From Pseudomonas fluorescens (GTDB taxonomy: Bacteria; Pseudomonadota; Gammaproteobacteria; Pseudomonadales; Pseudomonadaceae), in assembly GCF_005938625.1 (NCBI RefSeq), contig NZ_VCNJ01000003.1, forward strand, positions 372,001 through 436,000: a DNA stretch of 64,000 nt, in the 5' to 3' direction. A program made the translations under genes and the position numbers. This document shows, piece by piece, positions 54,443-63,814 of this stretch. The notes under the pieces are model-generated. The model worked only from the letters and a program-made list of their open reading frames with translations, was not told the DNA's origin and searched no databases. Each line of letters starts with the position of its first letter. Position 1 is the first letter of the stretch.

Positions 54443-55116
54443 TGGAAGACCTGATCAGTTTCTTCACCAATATCGACTGGTACGAAATCTGGTTGGCCAC
54501 TGGCGACACCATGCTGATGCTCGGCGGTTCGCTGCTGTTCACCGTGTTGCTCGGCCTGCCGCTGGGCGTGTTGCTGTTCCTCTGCAGCCCGCGCCAGTTG
54601 CTGGAAAACCGTGGCCTCTATGCGTTCATGTCGCTGGCGGTGAACATCCTGCGTTCGCTGCCGTTCATTATTCTGTTGATCGTGATGATCCCGTTCACCG
54701 TGCTGATCACTGGCACGTCGCTGGGCGTGGCTGGTGCGATTCCGCCACTGGTGGTCGGTGCGACACCATTCTTCGCGCGTCTGGTGGAAACCGCGCTGCG
54801 TGAAGTCGATCGCGGCATCATCGAAGCGACCCAGTCGATGGGCGCGACCACGCGGCAGATCATCATGAACGCCTTGCTGCCGGAAGCCCGCCCGGGCATT
54901 TTCGCGGCGATTACGGTGACGGCGATTACACTGGTGTCCTACACGGCGATGGCCGGTGTGGTCGGTGCCGGTGGTCTGGGTGATCTGGCCATCCGTTTCG
55001 GCTACCAGCGTTTCCAGACTGACGTGATGATCGTCACCGTGGTGTTGCTGCTGATTCTGGTGCAAGTGCTGCAAATGGTCGGTGATCGACTGGTCGTGCA
55101 TTTCTCGCGCAAATAA
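54442..55116 (+). CDS. metI: Methionine ABC transporter permease MetI
   Basis: A 224-residue inner-membrane permease with about five helices. The ABC coupling loop reads ATQSMGATTRQIIMNALLPEA near 130-150, and AINSLVSYT-like residues follow as TAITLVSYTAMAG. It works with MetN and MetQ. It starts one base into the metN stop. Confidence 0.93.
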   Translation: MEDLISFFTNIDWYEIWLATGDTMLMLGGSLLFTVLLGLPLGVLLFLCSPRQLLENRGLYAFMSLAVNILRSLPFIILLIVMIPFTVLITGTSLGVAGAIPPLVVGATPFFARLVETALREVDRGIIEATQSMGATTRQIIMNALLPEARPGIFAAITVTAITLVSYTAMAGVVGAGGLGDLAIRFGYQRFQTDVMIVTVVLLLILVQVLQMVGDRLVVHFSRK

Positions 55117-55192
55117 CCGGTTGTGTATTGAACAGATGAGCCGGCCATTCGCTGGCAGGCGCCAGACGGGCGCCTCATAAGGAGTTAGCTGA

Positions 55193-55963
55193 ATGAAAAA
55201 ACTGATCGCTGCTTTTGCTGCCGTTGCAGCATTCTCGGCCCACGCCGAAACCCTGACCGTTGCCGCCACTCCGGTGCCGCACGCGGAAATCCTCGAGTTC
55301 GTGAAGCCGGCCTTGGCCAAAGAAGGCGTGGATCTGAAGGTCAAGGTCTTCACCGACTACATTCAGCCGAACGTACAGGTCGCCGAAAAGCGTCTGGACG
55401 CCAACTTCTTCCAGCACCAGCCGTACCTCGATGAGTTCAACAAGGCCAAGGGTACTAACCTGGTCGCCGTGACCGGTGTGCACCTGGAGCCACTGGGCGC
55501 CTACTCGAGCAAGCTCAAGGATCTGAAGGATCTGCCAAGCGGCGCCAACGTGGTGATTCCGAACGACGCCACCAACGGCGGCCGTGCGCTGTTGCTGCTG
55601 GCCAAGGCTGGCGTGATCACTTTGAAGGATCCGACCAACATCCTGTCGACCGTCAAAGACATCGCGACGAATCCGAAAGATCTGAAGATCCGTGAACTGG
55701 AAGCCGCGACCATCCCGCGCGTGCTGACCCAGGTCGATCTGGCGCTGATCAACACCAACTACGCGCTGGAAGCCAAGCTTGATCCGTCCAAGGATGCACT
55801 GGTGATCGAGGGTAATGATTCGCCGTACGTGAACATCCTCGTGTCCCGTGCGGACAACAAGGACAGCGACTCGATGAAGAAACTGGCTGCAGCCCTGCAC
55901 AGCCCGGAAGTGAAGAAATTCATCACCGAGAAGTACAAAGGCGCGGTGTTGCCGGCGTTCTGA
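55193..55963 (+). CDS. metQ: Methionine-binding protein MetQ
   Basis: A 256-residue NlpA-family binding protein: signal peptide MKKLIAAFAAVAAFSAHA, then TLTVAATPVPHAEILEFVKP. No lipobox cysteine is present, so it is a soluble periplasmic form rather than a lipoprotein. It closes the metNIQ operon (76 bases after metI) and is followed by a strong terminator. Confidence 0.93.
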   Translation: MKKLIAAFAAVAAFSAHAETLTVAATPVPHAEILEFVKPALAKEGVDLKVKVFTDYIQPNVQVAEKRLDANFFQHQPYLDEFNKAKGTNLVAVTGVHLEPLGAYSSKLKDLKDLPSGANVVIPNDATNGGRALLLLAKAGVITLKDPTNILSTVKDIATNPKDLKIRELEAATIPRVLTQVDLALINTNYALEAKLDPSKDALVIEGNDSPYVNILVSRADNKDSDSMKKLAAALHSPEVKKFITEKYKGAVLPAF

Positions 55964-55980
55964 TTTGGGTGGCTGCAACG

Positions 55981-56011
55981 AAAAGGGGACACCATGAGCG
56001 TCCCCTTTTTT
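55981..56011 (+). terminator. Intrinsic terminator of metNIQ
   Basis: AAAGGGGAC (55982-55990) pairs with GTCCCCTTT (56000-56008) around a nine-base loop and runs into T residues to 56011, 18 bases after the metQ stop. Confidence 0.88.
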
Positions 56012-56048
56012 GTGTCTGGTGTTTGGCTTTGAACCTGCAGTGAAGCGG

Positions 56049-56270
56049 CCCCTCACCCCAGCCCTCTCCCAGAGGGAGAGGGGGCAGACCGAGGTGTCTT
56101 GCGTTCTACATCGACCTGAAAGATCCAGTCGATTATGGATTCGACACAGCACATCGACCTGAACGATCCTGGCGATTATGGATTCAGCACAGCGCTTACA
56201 GGTCGGCGTATTTCTTCACCATCCCCCATTCAGTCCCCTCTCCCTCCGGGAGAGGGTTAGGGTGAGGGGC
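56049..56270. repeat. Inverted pair of CCCTCACCC repeats around a 43-base tandem duplication
   Basis: One palindrome of the family seen at 9811 stands at 56049-56091 and an inverted copy at 56233-56270. Between them a 43-base unit starting ATCGACCTGAA is repeated in tandem (56110-56152, 56153-56195). The gap 55964-56287 otherwise holds the metQ terminator and no gene. Confidence 0.82.
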
Positions 56271-56287
56271 TCTTGGCTTTTAAACTG

Positions 56288-56923
56288 TCACTTACGGTTA
56301 AGCATGACCGGGAGTTGCGCAACCAGTTTGGCGTTGTTCAACGGCGCCCGAATAAACCCCCGCTGCGTCCCGTCCGGCCCGATTACCGCGAGGTTTCCGC
56401 TATGGTCGACGGTGTAATTCGGCTTGCTGGTATCCGCCGGAATAAACGGGATACTCACCGCATTTGCGACCTTCTGCAGCTCTTCAATCGAGGTCGGCGT
56501 CAGGCCGACAAACTGCGGATCGAAGTAACCCAGATACTGCTTCAACTGCTTGGGGTTATCGCGGTTCGGGTCAACGCTGACCAGCACGATCTGCAACTTG
56601 TCCACAGCGTCTTTGGGCAACTCGCTCTTGATCTGCCGCAGCTGCGCCAGCGTGGTCGGGCAGATGTCCGGGCAGAAGGTGTAGCCGAAGAACAACAGGC
56701 TCCATTTACCTTTCAACTCATTGATCGCCACCGGTTTGCCGTCCTGATCGGTCATCGTCACGTCCGGCAAATTACGGCTCTGCGGCAGCAGGATGATGCC
56801 GGCGTCGATCAGCGCCGTCGGGTCGCCCTGGCCCTTGCCGCTCAGCACTTTGTTGACGGTAAGTCCCAGGATCAGCGCGATCACGGCGACGAGGATGAAG
56901 ACGGTTTTCTGGGTTCGAGTCAT
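56288..56923 (-). CDS. SCO1/SenC copper chaperone for cytochrome oxidase
   Basis: A 211-residue membrane-anchored thioredoxin-fold protein: N-terminal helix (about 8-26), copper site [10 protein letters not shown] (CxxxC near 81-85) and a partner histidine in [10 protein letters not shown] (near 172). It delivers copper to the CuA site of subunit II. The ATG at 56923 overlaps the cyoE stop by four bases; a longer open frame upstream is the cyoE gene in another frame. Confidence 0.92.
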   Translation of the reverse strand: MTRTQKTVFILVAVIALILGLTVNKVLSGKGQGDPTALIDAGIILLPQSRNLPDVTMTDQDGKPVAINELKGKWSLLFFGYTFCPDICPTTLAQLRQIKSELPKDAVDKLQIVLVSVDPNRDNPKQLKQYLGYFDPQFVGLTPTSIEELQKVANAVSIPFIPADTSKPNYTVDHSGNLAVIGPDGTQRGFIRAPLNNAKLVAQLPVMLNRK

Positions 56924-57819
56924 AGGTTCAACAGTAAGTAGTGGTCTACGAGCAGGGCGATGAACAGCAGAAACAAGTACCAAATAGAGTACTTGAAGGT
57001 GTTGATCGCCGCGTGCGGCCGAGTGCCACGGTACAGCACCACGGCCCATTGCAGAAACCTTGCGCCCAGAGCGAGCGCGCAAATCAGGTAGAGCACGCCG
57101 CTCATGTGGATCACGTACGGCAGCAGGCTCACCGCCAGCAGCGCGAAGGTGTACAACAGAATGTGCACTTTGGTGTAGTGCTCGCCGTGAGTGACCGGCA
57201 GCATCGGAATGTCGGCTTTGGCGTATTCCTCTTTGCGATGAATCGCCAGCGCCCAGAAGTGCGGTGGCGTCCAGGCGAAGATGATCAGCACCAGCAGCAA
57301 CGGTTCGGCGCTGACGTGGCCAGTGGCAGCTGTCCAGCCGAGCAGTGGCGGGGCGGCGCCGGCGAGGCCACCGATGACGATGTTCTGCGGCGTCGCGCGT
57401 TTGAGGAAACCGGTATAGATCACCGCGTAACCGAGCAGTGAAGCGAGCGTCAGCCACGCCGTCAGCGGATTGGTGAAGGTCAGCAACAAGGCCTGACCGA
57501 GCAGCGCCAGTACCAACGCAAAGGTCAGCGCCGCCGCCGGCGAAACCCGTCCTTCAGCGAGCGGCCGTTTGTGCGTGCGCGCCATCACCGCATCGATGCG
57601 CCGATCGACCACATGATTGACCGCCGCCGCCCCACCAGCACACAACGCGATACCCAGATTGCCGAACACCAGCACCGTCCACGGCACCCCGGCACGAGTT
57701 GCCAGAAACATGCCGACCAGCGAGGTGATCAGCATCAGCACCACGACTTTCGGTTTGGTCAGTTCCAGGTAATCACGCCAGATCGCCTGATGCGGGCGTT
57801 CGCCAATCAGAATCGCCAC
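56920..57819 (-). CDS. cyoE: Protoheme IX farnesyltransferase (heme o synthase)
   Basis: A 299-residue UbiA-family membrane enzyme with about nine helices. The prenyl-diphosphate site reads [20 protein letters not shown] near 69-88, and a second conserved loop follows near [11 protein letters not shown]. It converts heme b to heme o, the first step to heme a for the aa3 oxidase. It overlaps ctaA by 13 bases and the SCO gene by four. Confidence 0.94.
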   Translation of the reverse strand: MAILIGERPHQAIWRDYLELTKPKVVVLMLITSLVGMFLATRAGVPWTVLVFGNLGIALCAGGAAAVNHVVDRRIDAVMARTHKRPLAEGRVSPAAALTFALVLALLGQALLLTFTNPLTAWLTLASLLGYAVIYTGFLKRATPQNIVIGGLAGAAPPLLGWTAATGHVSAEPLLLVLIIFAWTPPHFWALAIHRKEEYAKADIPMLPVTHGEHYTKVHILLYTFALLAVSLLPYVIHMSGVLYLICALALGARFLQWAVVLYRGTRPHAAINTFKYSIWYLFLLFIALLVDHYLLLNL

Positions 57820-58886
57820 GGCGTTTCTCCTTTTATTGTGATGGGCGCGGCGGAATGTTTGCGCGGGCTGAGGCGCCAGCGTGCGAGCACCGGTTGTTTG
57901 ACCCGAACGAGACTGGTTCGCGCGTGATAATTGACCAGCACCATGGTCAGCAGCAGCGCCGCACCGCCAGCGTTATGTGCGACCGCCACTGGCAGCGGTA
58001 GATGGAACAACACGTTGCTGATGCCGAGGGTGATCTGCGCCGCGAGGGCGATCAGCACCAGACCGGCCAGCCTTGTCATGCCGACCACTTTCAATTGCCA
58101 CGCAAGACCGAGCAGCACCAACGTCACCAGCAGCGCGCCGATCCGGTGAGTCAGATGAATCGCCGTGCGCGCATCACTGTCGAGTTGCCCGCCGAGATAA
58201 TTCGGGCCGATGTGTTGCGTCAGATGAAAGCCATTGGCGAAATCCGCTGTCGGCAACCACTGCCCGTGGCAGGTCGGGAAGTCGATGCACGCCACCGCCG
58301 CGTAGTTGGAACTGACCCAGCCACCTAGTGCAATCTGACCAATCACCAACAACAGTCCCGCCGTCGCCCAATACTGCAAACGCTTGGGCACGGTCAGCGC
58401 CGGCAGCACCCCGGACAATCGCAACGTCAGTAAAAACAACAGACTCAAGGTCGCAAACCCGCCGAGCAAATGTCCGGTGACCACCTGCGGCCAAAGCTTG
58501 AGCGTCACCGTCCACATGCCGAACGCCGCTTGTGCGAACACCACCGCGAGCAGAAACAACGGCAGTTTCAACGGCTGCCCCGGATGACGTCGATTGACCC
58601 ACGCCCGCCCGGCCAGAATCGAAATCAGCATGCCGAGGGTGCCGGCGAAGTAGCGGTGGATCATCTCGTTCCAGCCCTTGTGCGCCTCTACCGGCGAGTC
58701 GGGGTAATGCAGTTCGGCATGGGCCAGTTGGGCTTCGCTTTTCGGCACGCTGATAAAGCCGTAGCAACCCGGCCAGTCCGGACAGCCGAGGCCGGCGTGG
58801 GTCAGGCGCGTGTAGGCGCCGAGCAGCACCACAATCAGTGCCAGCAGGGTGGCAAACAGCGCGAGGCGAAATCCAGGTTTGGCCAT
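57807..58886 (-). CDS. ctaA: Heme A synthase (CtaA/COX15)
   Basis: A 359-residue membrane protein with about eight helices. Marks are [21 protein letters not shown] near 23-43, [15 protein letters not shown] with a heme-ligand histidine, and a second half with CIDFPTCHG and [10 protein letters not shown]. It oxidises the methyl of heme o to give heme a. It lies between cyoE (overlap) and the SCO-like gene (10 bases). Confidence 0.93.
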   Translation of the reverse strand: MAKPGFRLALFATLLALIVVLLGAYTRLTHAGLGCPDWPGCYGFISVPKSEAQLAHAELHYPDSPVEAHKGWNEMIHRYFAGTLGMLISILAGRAWVNRRHPGQPLKLPLFLLAVVFAQAAFGMWTVTLKLWPQVVTGHLLGGFATLSLLFLLTLRLSGVLPALTVPKRLQYWATAGLLLVIGQIALGGWVSSNYAAVACIDFPTCHGQWLPTADFANGFHLTQHIGPNYLGGQLDSDARTAIHLTHRIGALLVTLVLLGLAWQLKVVGMTRLAGLVLIALAAQITLGISNVLFHLPLPVAVAHNAGGAALLLTMVLVNYHARTSLVRVKQPVLARWRLSPRKHSAAPITIKGETPWRF

Positions 58887-58896
58887 GACGATGCCC

Positions 58897-59490
58897 TTAT
58901 CCGATGTTCGACAGTTTCAGCAGGTGCCGCAGGTCGTTGAGCAGATCCTTGCCTTTCACATTCGGCTCGTAGCGCAGCACGAGGTTGCCGTGCGGGTCGA
59001 TGATCCACAGTTGCGGCGTGGCTTTATCGCCCGTGGTCTTGCTGAACACACTGGCGTCCAGCGGATAGCGTTGCAGTTGCGGGTATTCGCGGCTCAGCTT
59101 GGCGTCGTAATCAGCGCTGACCGGTTGCGCAGCGGCGAGGGCATGGCTGGCGCGGCCGGCATCACGACCGAGGCCGATCTGGATCTGCCGCGCCAGGTAC
59201 ACCAGTTGCTGGCAGTCCACCGCGCAATCCTTCGGCGCGGTGACCAGGATCTGCCAACGCTCTTCATCGGCCTGCACACCGAGGTCGGCGCGGGTCTGGC
59301 CGTTGCCGATCAGTTCGCCGTGATAGCTGCGACCTTCCGGCACCCAGAACTGCAATTTGTACATGCCGGTGGCGAGCACCATCGGGCCAATCACGCCGAG
59401 CAATATCAGCAGCAATTGAATGCGCCCGCGACGACGGCTGGCGGCAGGTTTCGCCTCAGACATGCTGGGTGGATTCATGGCCGTTCCCAT
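58897..59490 (-). CDS. Membrane-anchored thioredoxin/SCO-like protein of the cox cluster
   Basis: A 197-residue protein, usually annotated hypothetical. Helix near 27-45, then a soluble domain in which DCAVDC (CxxxC) near 94-98 is followed, about 75 residues on, by WIIDPHGNLVLRY. CxxxC plus a downstream IxDPxGN strand is the pattern of SCO and related thioredoxin folds, so a role in copper or thiol handling for the oxidase is inferred. ATG 59490 has AGGAG upstream and overlaps the SURF1 end by 35 bases; ATG 59478 and 59463 are alternatives. Confidence 0.72.
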   Translation of the reverse strand: MGTAMNPPSMSEAKPAASRRRGRIQLLLILLGVIGPMVLATGMYKLQFWVPEGRSYHGELIGNGQTRADLGVQADEERWQILVTAPKDCAVDCQQLVYLARQIQIGLGRDAGRASHALAAAQPVSADYDAKLSREYPQLQRYPLDASVFSKTTGDKATPQLWIIDPHGNLVLRYEPNVKGKDLLNDLRHLLKLSNIG

Positions 59491-60196
59491 GGTGTTTCTC
59501 CTTTGCGTTGTGCAAGCCCAAATAGACGTAGAGGCCGAGCAGGGCGGTGGCCATGGCGAACCACTGCACGGCGTAACCGAGGTGTTTTTCCGGGCCCATG
59601 GCGACCACCGGCCAATCGGCCTCGTAGCTGGCCGGGCCGGGTTCGGCGCGTAATTCGTAGGCGAAGCCGTCGCGGTCGAGGGTTTTCCACAGCTTGGCGG
59701 GTTCGACGGCGGTGATGGTTTGCGGCCAGGTGCTGCTGTCCGGATCGGCGTGCAGTTGAAAAGTAGCGCCGGGGGCGACGTAGACCCAGGCATCGACATT
59801 CAATGCATCAGTGGGCGTGGTGAATTGCGGCGGCACGCGGCGATCCGGCCACGGTAACCAGCCGCGATTGACCAGCATCCAAAGACCGGTGCGTTGATCC
59901 TGAAACGGTTGCAGCAACTCGACGCCGACCTTGCCGTTACGTTGGCGGTTATCCAGCAACAAACTGTGCGCAGCATCGAACTGGCCGTGCAGATGCACGC
60001 GGCGATAAGCCGGATCGGCGCTGCTCGGCAACTCGGTGCTGGCCATCGGTTCGGCCGCGCGGCGTTCGGCGTAACTGGCGAGCAGGGCGGTTTTCTCGGC
60101 GCCCCGGCTCAGTTGCCAGAAGCCCAGCGACACCAGCAGCGGCAGCAACAACGCCACCACTACGGTGGGAATTACGCCCGGACGAAAACGCTTCAT
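59456..60196 (-). CDS. SURF1 family cytochrome oxidase assembly protein
   Basis: A 246-residue protein with a membrane helix at each end (about 9-26 and 208-228) and the SURF1 marks LGFWQLSRGAEKTALL near the start, VNRGWLPWP near 108 and YAVQWFAMA at the second helix. SURF1 helps put heme a into subunit I. It is the first gene of the minus-strand assembly run SURF1 to SCO. Confidence 0.92.
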   Translation of the reverse strand: MKRFRPGVIPTVVVALLLPLLVSLGFWQLSRGAEKTALLASYAERRAAEPMASTELPSSADPAYRRVHLHGQFDAAHSLLLDNRQRNGKVGVELLQPFQDQRTGLWMLVNRGWLPWPDRRVPPQFTTPTDALNVDAWVYVAPGATFQLHADPDSSTWPQTITAVEPAKLWKTLDRDGFAYELRAEPGPASYEADWPVVAMGPEKHLGYAVQWFAMATALLGLYVYLGLHNAKEKHHGNGHESTQHV

Positions 60197-60267
60197 GGCT
60201 GCGCCACAAAGTCAGTCGTCGCGATCGCTATACTCAACTGCATCGCCTGTCCCCCGGAGTTCTTCCC

Positions 60268-60471
60268 ATGCTCAAAACAGCGATCGTCCTGATGCTGATT
60301 GCCACGGTGATCAGCCTGTTCAGCGGCCTGTTTTTCCTGGTCAAGGACGACAGCAGCTCCAATCGCCTGGTCATCGCCTTGAGTGTTCGGGTGGCATTGG
60401 CCGCCGCCACCGTCGGCTTGATCGCCTGGGGCTTTTACAGCGGCCAATTGGTGTCGCACGTGACGTGGTAG
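60268..60471 (+). CDS. DUF2909 twin transmembrane protein
   Basis: A 67-residue protein with two helices (about 4-24 and 34-58) joined by KDDSSSNR. It is the small DUF2909 protein seen in many cox clusters, and the only plus-strand gene here, between SURF1 and subunit III. Function unknown. Confidence 0.85.
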   Translation: MLKTAIVLMLIATVISLFSGLFFLVKDDSSSNRLVIALSVRVALAAATVGLIAWGFYSGQLVSHVTW

Positions 60472-60566
60472 ACACTAGCGGCAAGCGGCAAGCTATAAGT
60501 TAAAAGCCTTACCGCTTTGCCTTGAAGCTTGCAGCTCGCAGCTTTTGTTGTGGCTTGCAGCTGTTG
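60472..60566. repeat. AGCTTGCAGC-type inverted repeats between DUF2909 and subunit III genes
   Basis: The gap contains short direct and inverted copies of GCAAGC/GCTTGCAGC (for example AGCGGCAAGCGGCAAGCT and AGCTTGCAGCTCGCAGCTT). The two converging transcripts could both end in the resulting stems. Confidence 0.55.
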
Positions 60567-61454
60567 TTAAAGTACGTAGACGAAGATAAACAGGCCGATC
60601 CACACCACGTCGACGAAGTGCCAATACCAGCTCGCCGCTTCGAAGCCGAACTGGTGCTCGTTGTCGAAATGGCCCTTCATGATGCGCATCAGCATCACAA
60701 ACAGAATGATTGTGCCGATGGTCACGTGGGCGCCGTGGAAACCGGTGAGCATGAAGAACGTTGCGCCATAAATGCCCGAACCGAGGGTCAGCCCCAGTTC
60801 GTGATAGGCGTGCATGTATTCTTCAGCCTGGAAACCGAGAAACGCGCAGCCGAGCAGCACGGTGATCGCCAGCCAGATTTTCAGCGCGCCGCGATGGCCC
60901 TTTTTCAAAGCATGGTGGGCGATGGTGATGGTCACGCTGGAGCTGACCAGCAGAATCGTGTTGATCAGCGGCAGGCCCCAGGGGCTGATGACTTCTTTCG
61001 GTGGCGGAAACAGTTTCGGATCCGGCGTGTGCAGCAGCGGCCAGGTGAACTGGAAGTTCGGCCAGAGCATATGCGCGATGCCTTTGGTGCCTTCCCCGCC
61101 GAGCGCCGGGCCGGAGACGTGGCGCACGTAAAACAGCGCGCCGAAGAAGGCGACGAAGAACATCACCTCGGAGAAGATGAACCAACTCATGCCCCAGCGG
61201 AACGAGCGATCCAGCTGCGCGCTGTAAAGTCCCGCGCGGCTTTCCTTGATCACCGTACCGAACCAGCCGAACAGCATGTACGCCAGTAACAGGCCACCGA
61301 CGAAAAAGATGTACGGGCCGTGGGATTCCGGGCGCGCCGCTTTCAGATCGTTGAACCAGGTGGCGAGGCCGTACACGGTAATGGCCATGCCGAAAGTGGC
61401 GATGATCGGCCATTTGCTCTGGGCCGGTACGTAATAGTGCTCATGAGTTGCCAT
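60567..61454 (-). CDS. coxC: Cytochrome c oxidase subunit III
   Basis: A 295-residue subunit with seven helices. Marks are WGMSWFIFSEVMFFVAFFGALFY near 85-107, GYSLHAFEYMHAYHELGL-like residues seen as QAEEYMHAYHELGL near 208-221, and the C-terminal WHFVDVVWIGLFIFVYVL. It supports proton uptake and the stability of the aa3 complex. A 25-base gap separates it from ctaG upstream. Confidence 0.95.
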   Translation of the reverse strand: MATHEHYYVPAQSKWPIIATFGMAITVYGLATWFNDLKAARPESHGPYIFFVGGLLLAYMLFGWFGTVIKESRAGLYSAQLDRSFRWGMSWFIFSEVMFFVAFFGALFYVRHVSGPALGGEGTKGIAHMLWPNFQFTWPLLHTPDPKLFPPPKEVISPWGLPLINTILLVSSSVTITIAHHALKKGHRGALKIWLAITVLLGCAFLGFQAEEYMHAYHELGLTLGSGIYGATFFMLTGFHGAHVTIGTIILFVMLMRIMKGHFDNEHQFGFEAASWYWHFVDVVWIGLFIFVYVL

Positions 61455-61479
61455 TTATTGTTCTCCTTATCGGGCACGC

Positions 61480-62031
61480 TCAACCGCCAGTGTTTACAGC
61501 CACCGGCGGATGTCGGGCGGTGATATCGAACAGCGTGTAGGACAGCGTCAGGTGCTTCACATCCTTGGGCATGTCGCGGTCAACAATGAAGCGCACCGGC
61601 ATCTCGATCTGCTGACCGGGCTGCAGCACCTGCTGGGTAAAGCAAAAGCATTCGGTCTTGTGGAAGTACGCCGCCGCATTGCTCGGCGCGATGCTCGGCA
61701 CGGCTTGCGCACTCATCGGTTTATCGGTGGGGTTGCGTGCGATGAAGATCATCTCGTTGACCGCGCCGGGATTGGCGGTGAGTTCGTCATGCTTGGGGTA
61801 GAAGTCCCACGGCATATCGGCGGTGTTGGTCGAGAGAAACTGCACACGGACCTGGCGGGAAGTGTCGACCACTTGCTCACCCTCGTACTGCCCGGCAGTC
61901 TTGCCATTGATGCCGAAGGCTTTGCACATCACGTCGTAGATCGGCACCAGGGCAAAACCGAAGACAAACATCGCCACCACTACACCGAGCAGACGAGTGA
62001 CGAGTTTTTTCAGCGAGATCGAGTCAGCCAT
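61480..62031 (-). CDS. ctaG: Cytochrome oxidase assembly protein CtaG/Cox11
   Basis: A 183-residue protein: N-terminal helix (about 15-35), then a periplasmic immunoglobulin-like domain with the copper-binding CFCFTQQ (near 140) and FIVDRDM. It inserts CuB into subunit I. ATG 62031 has GGAG upstream; an ATG six codons earlier lacks a good site. Confidence 0.93.
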   Translation of the reverse strand: MADSISLKKLVTRLLGVVVAMFVFGFALVPIYDVMCKAFGINGKTAGQYEGEQVVDTSRQVRVQFLSTNTADMPWDFYPKHDELTANPGAVNEMIFIARNPTDKPMSAQAVPSIAPSNAAAYFHKTECFCFTQQVLQPGQQIEMPVRFIVDRDMPKDVKHLTLSYTLFDITARHPPVAVNTGG

Positions 62032-62056
62032 GATTTTCAGCCTCCACATGAATCTC

Positions 62057-62144
62057 TGTGGGAGCGAGCTTGCTCGCGAAGCAGGCGCTGCGGTTTCTCA
62101 GTGAAACCGAGTTATCGTTCTTCGCGAGCAAGCTCGCTCCCACA
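62057..62144. repeat. REP doublet, GTGGGAGCGAGC family
   Basis: Inverted 24-base arms at 62057-62080 and 62121-62144. It sits inside the cox operon between subunit I and ctaG, one base from the subunit I stop codon, so it may stabilise the upstream coxA message. Confidence 0.92.
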
Positions 62145-62145
62145 G

Positions 62146-63732
62146 TCATTTCACTTCCGGCGGTGTGGTGAAGGTGTGATACGGCGCCGGTGACGGCACG
62201 CTCCACTCCAGGCCTTCCGCGCCATCCCACGGTTTGGCCGGTGCTGGCGGGCCGCCGCGTATGGTCTTGATAACGATGAACAGGAAGAAGATCTGCGTCG
62301 CACCAAACATGAACGCGCCGATCGAGGAGACCATGTTGAAGTCGGCGAACTGCAGGTTGTAGTCCGGAATCCGTCGCGGCATCCCCGCAAGACCGACGAA
62401 GTGCATCGGGAAGAAGGTCAGGTTCATGCCGACGAACGACAGCCAGAAATGCAGCTTGCCGAGGGTTTCGTCGTACATGTGGCCGGTCCATTTCGGCAGC
62501 CAGTAATAGGTCGAAGCGAAGATCCCGAAAATCGCCCCCGGCACCAGCACGTAGTGGAAGTGCGCGACCACAAAGTAGGTGTCCTGATACTGGAAGTCCG
62601 CCGGGGCGATGGCCAGCATCAACCCGGAGAAACCGCCGATGGAAAACAGGATCACGAACGCCACGGCAAACAGCATCGGTGTCTCAAAGGTCAGCGAGCC
62701 TTGCCACATGGTGCTGGCCCAGTTGAACACCTTCACCCCTGTCGGCACCGCGATCAACAGCGTGGCGTACATGAAGAACAGCTCGCCCACCAATGGGATG
62801 CCGACCACGAACATGTGGTGCGCCCAGACAATGAACGACAGAAAGGCGATGCTCGCCGTCGCGTAGACCATCGAGGTGTAGCCGAACAGCGGCTTGCGCG
62901 AGAAGGTCGGGATGATCGAGCTGACGGCGCCGAACGCCGGCAGGATCATGATGTACACCTCGGGGTGCCCGAAGAACCAGAACACATGCTGGAACAACAC
63001 CGGGTCACCGCCACCGGCGGCACTGAAGAAACTGGTGCCGAAGTGGATGTCCATCAGCATCATCGTCACGCAGCCGGCCAGTACCGGCATCACCGCGATC
63101 AGCAGGAACGCGGTGATCAGCCAGGTCCAGACGAACAGCGGCATTTTCATCAGCGTCATGCCGGGGGCGCGCAGGTTGAGGATGGTCGCGATCACGTTGA
63201 TCGCGCCCATGATCGAACTGATCCCCATCAAGTGGATGGCGAAGATGAAGAACGTCACGCTTTCCGGCGCGTAAGTGGTCGACAGCGGCGCATAGAACGT
63301 CCAGCCAAAGTTCGGCCCGCCACCGGGGGTGAACAGGGTCGAGACGAGGATCAGGAATGCCGCCGGCAACAGCCAGAAACTGAAGTTGTTCATCCGCGGC
63401 AGGGCCATGTCTGGCGCGCCGATCATCAACGGGATCATCCAGTTGGCGAGGCCGACGAACGCTGGCATCACCGCACCGAAGACCATCACCAGGCCGTGCA
63501 TGGTGGTCATCTGGTTGAAGAAAGCCGGCTCGACGATTTGCAGCCCCGGCTGGAACAGTTCGGCGCGAATCACCATCGCGAACGTACCGCCGAGCAGGAA
63601 CATGCAGAACGCAAACCACAGGTACAACGTGCCGATGTCCTTGTGGTTGGTGGTCAGCACCCAGCGCATCAGGCCTTTGGCGGGGCCGTGGGCGTGGTCG
63701 GCATGACCATGGTCATCGATTACAGCGCTCAT
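62146..63732 (-). CDS. coxA: Cytochrome c oxidase subunit I (aa3-type)
   Basis: A 528-residue heme-copper oxidase subunit with 12 helices. Marks are the heme a ligand in TMHGLVMVFG, the CuB site in WFFGHPEVYIMILPAFG, the adjacent HHMF pair and the last heme ligands in VVAHFHYVLVPG. The GHPEVY and YASE-like region marks a type A enzyme. It reduces O2 to water. An 82-base gap separates it from coxB. Confidence 0.97.
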   Translation of the reverse strand: MSAVIDDHGHADHAHGPAKGLMRWVLTTNHKDIGTLYLWFAFCMFLLGGTFAMVIRAELFQPGLQIVEPAFFNQMTTMHGLVMVFGAVMPAFVGLANWMIPLMIGAPDMALPRMNNFSFWLLPAAFLILVSTLFTPGGGPNFGWTFYAPLSTTYAPESVTFFIFAIHLMGISSIMGAINVIATILNLRAPGMTLMKMPLFVWTWLITAFLLIAVMPVLAGCVTMMLMDIHFGTSFFSAAGGGDPVLFQHVFWFFGHPEVYIMILPAFGAVSSIIPTFSRKPLFGYTSMVYATASIAFLSFIVWAHHMFVVGIPLVGELFFMYATLLIAVPTGVKVFNWASTMWQGSLTFETPMLFAVAFVILFSIGGFSGLMLAIAPADFQYQDTYFVVAHFHYVLVPGAIFGIFASTYYWLPKWTGHMYDETLGKLHFWLSFVGMNLTFFPMHFVGLAGMPRRIPDYNLQFADFNMVSSIGAFMFGATQIFFLFIVIKTIRGGPPAPAKPWDGAEGLEWSVPSPAPYHTFTTPPEVK

Positions 63733-63814
63733 GGCCGGTCTCCTTTACGTGAACAGGCGAGGTGGTTCGCGGCGCTGAGCCGCGAACCGTGGCGGGTAGA
63801 TGCGATAGGCCGGC

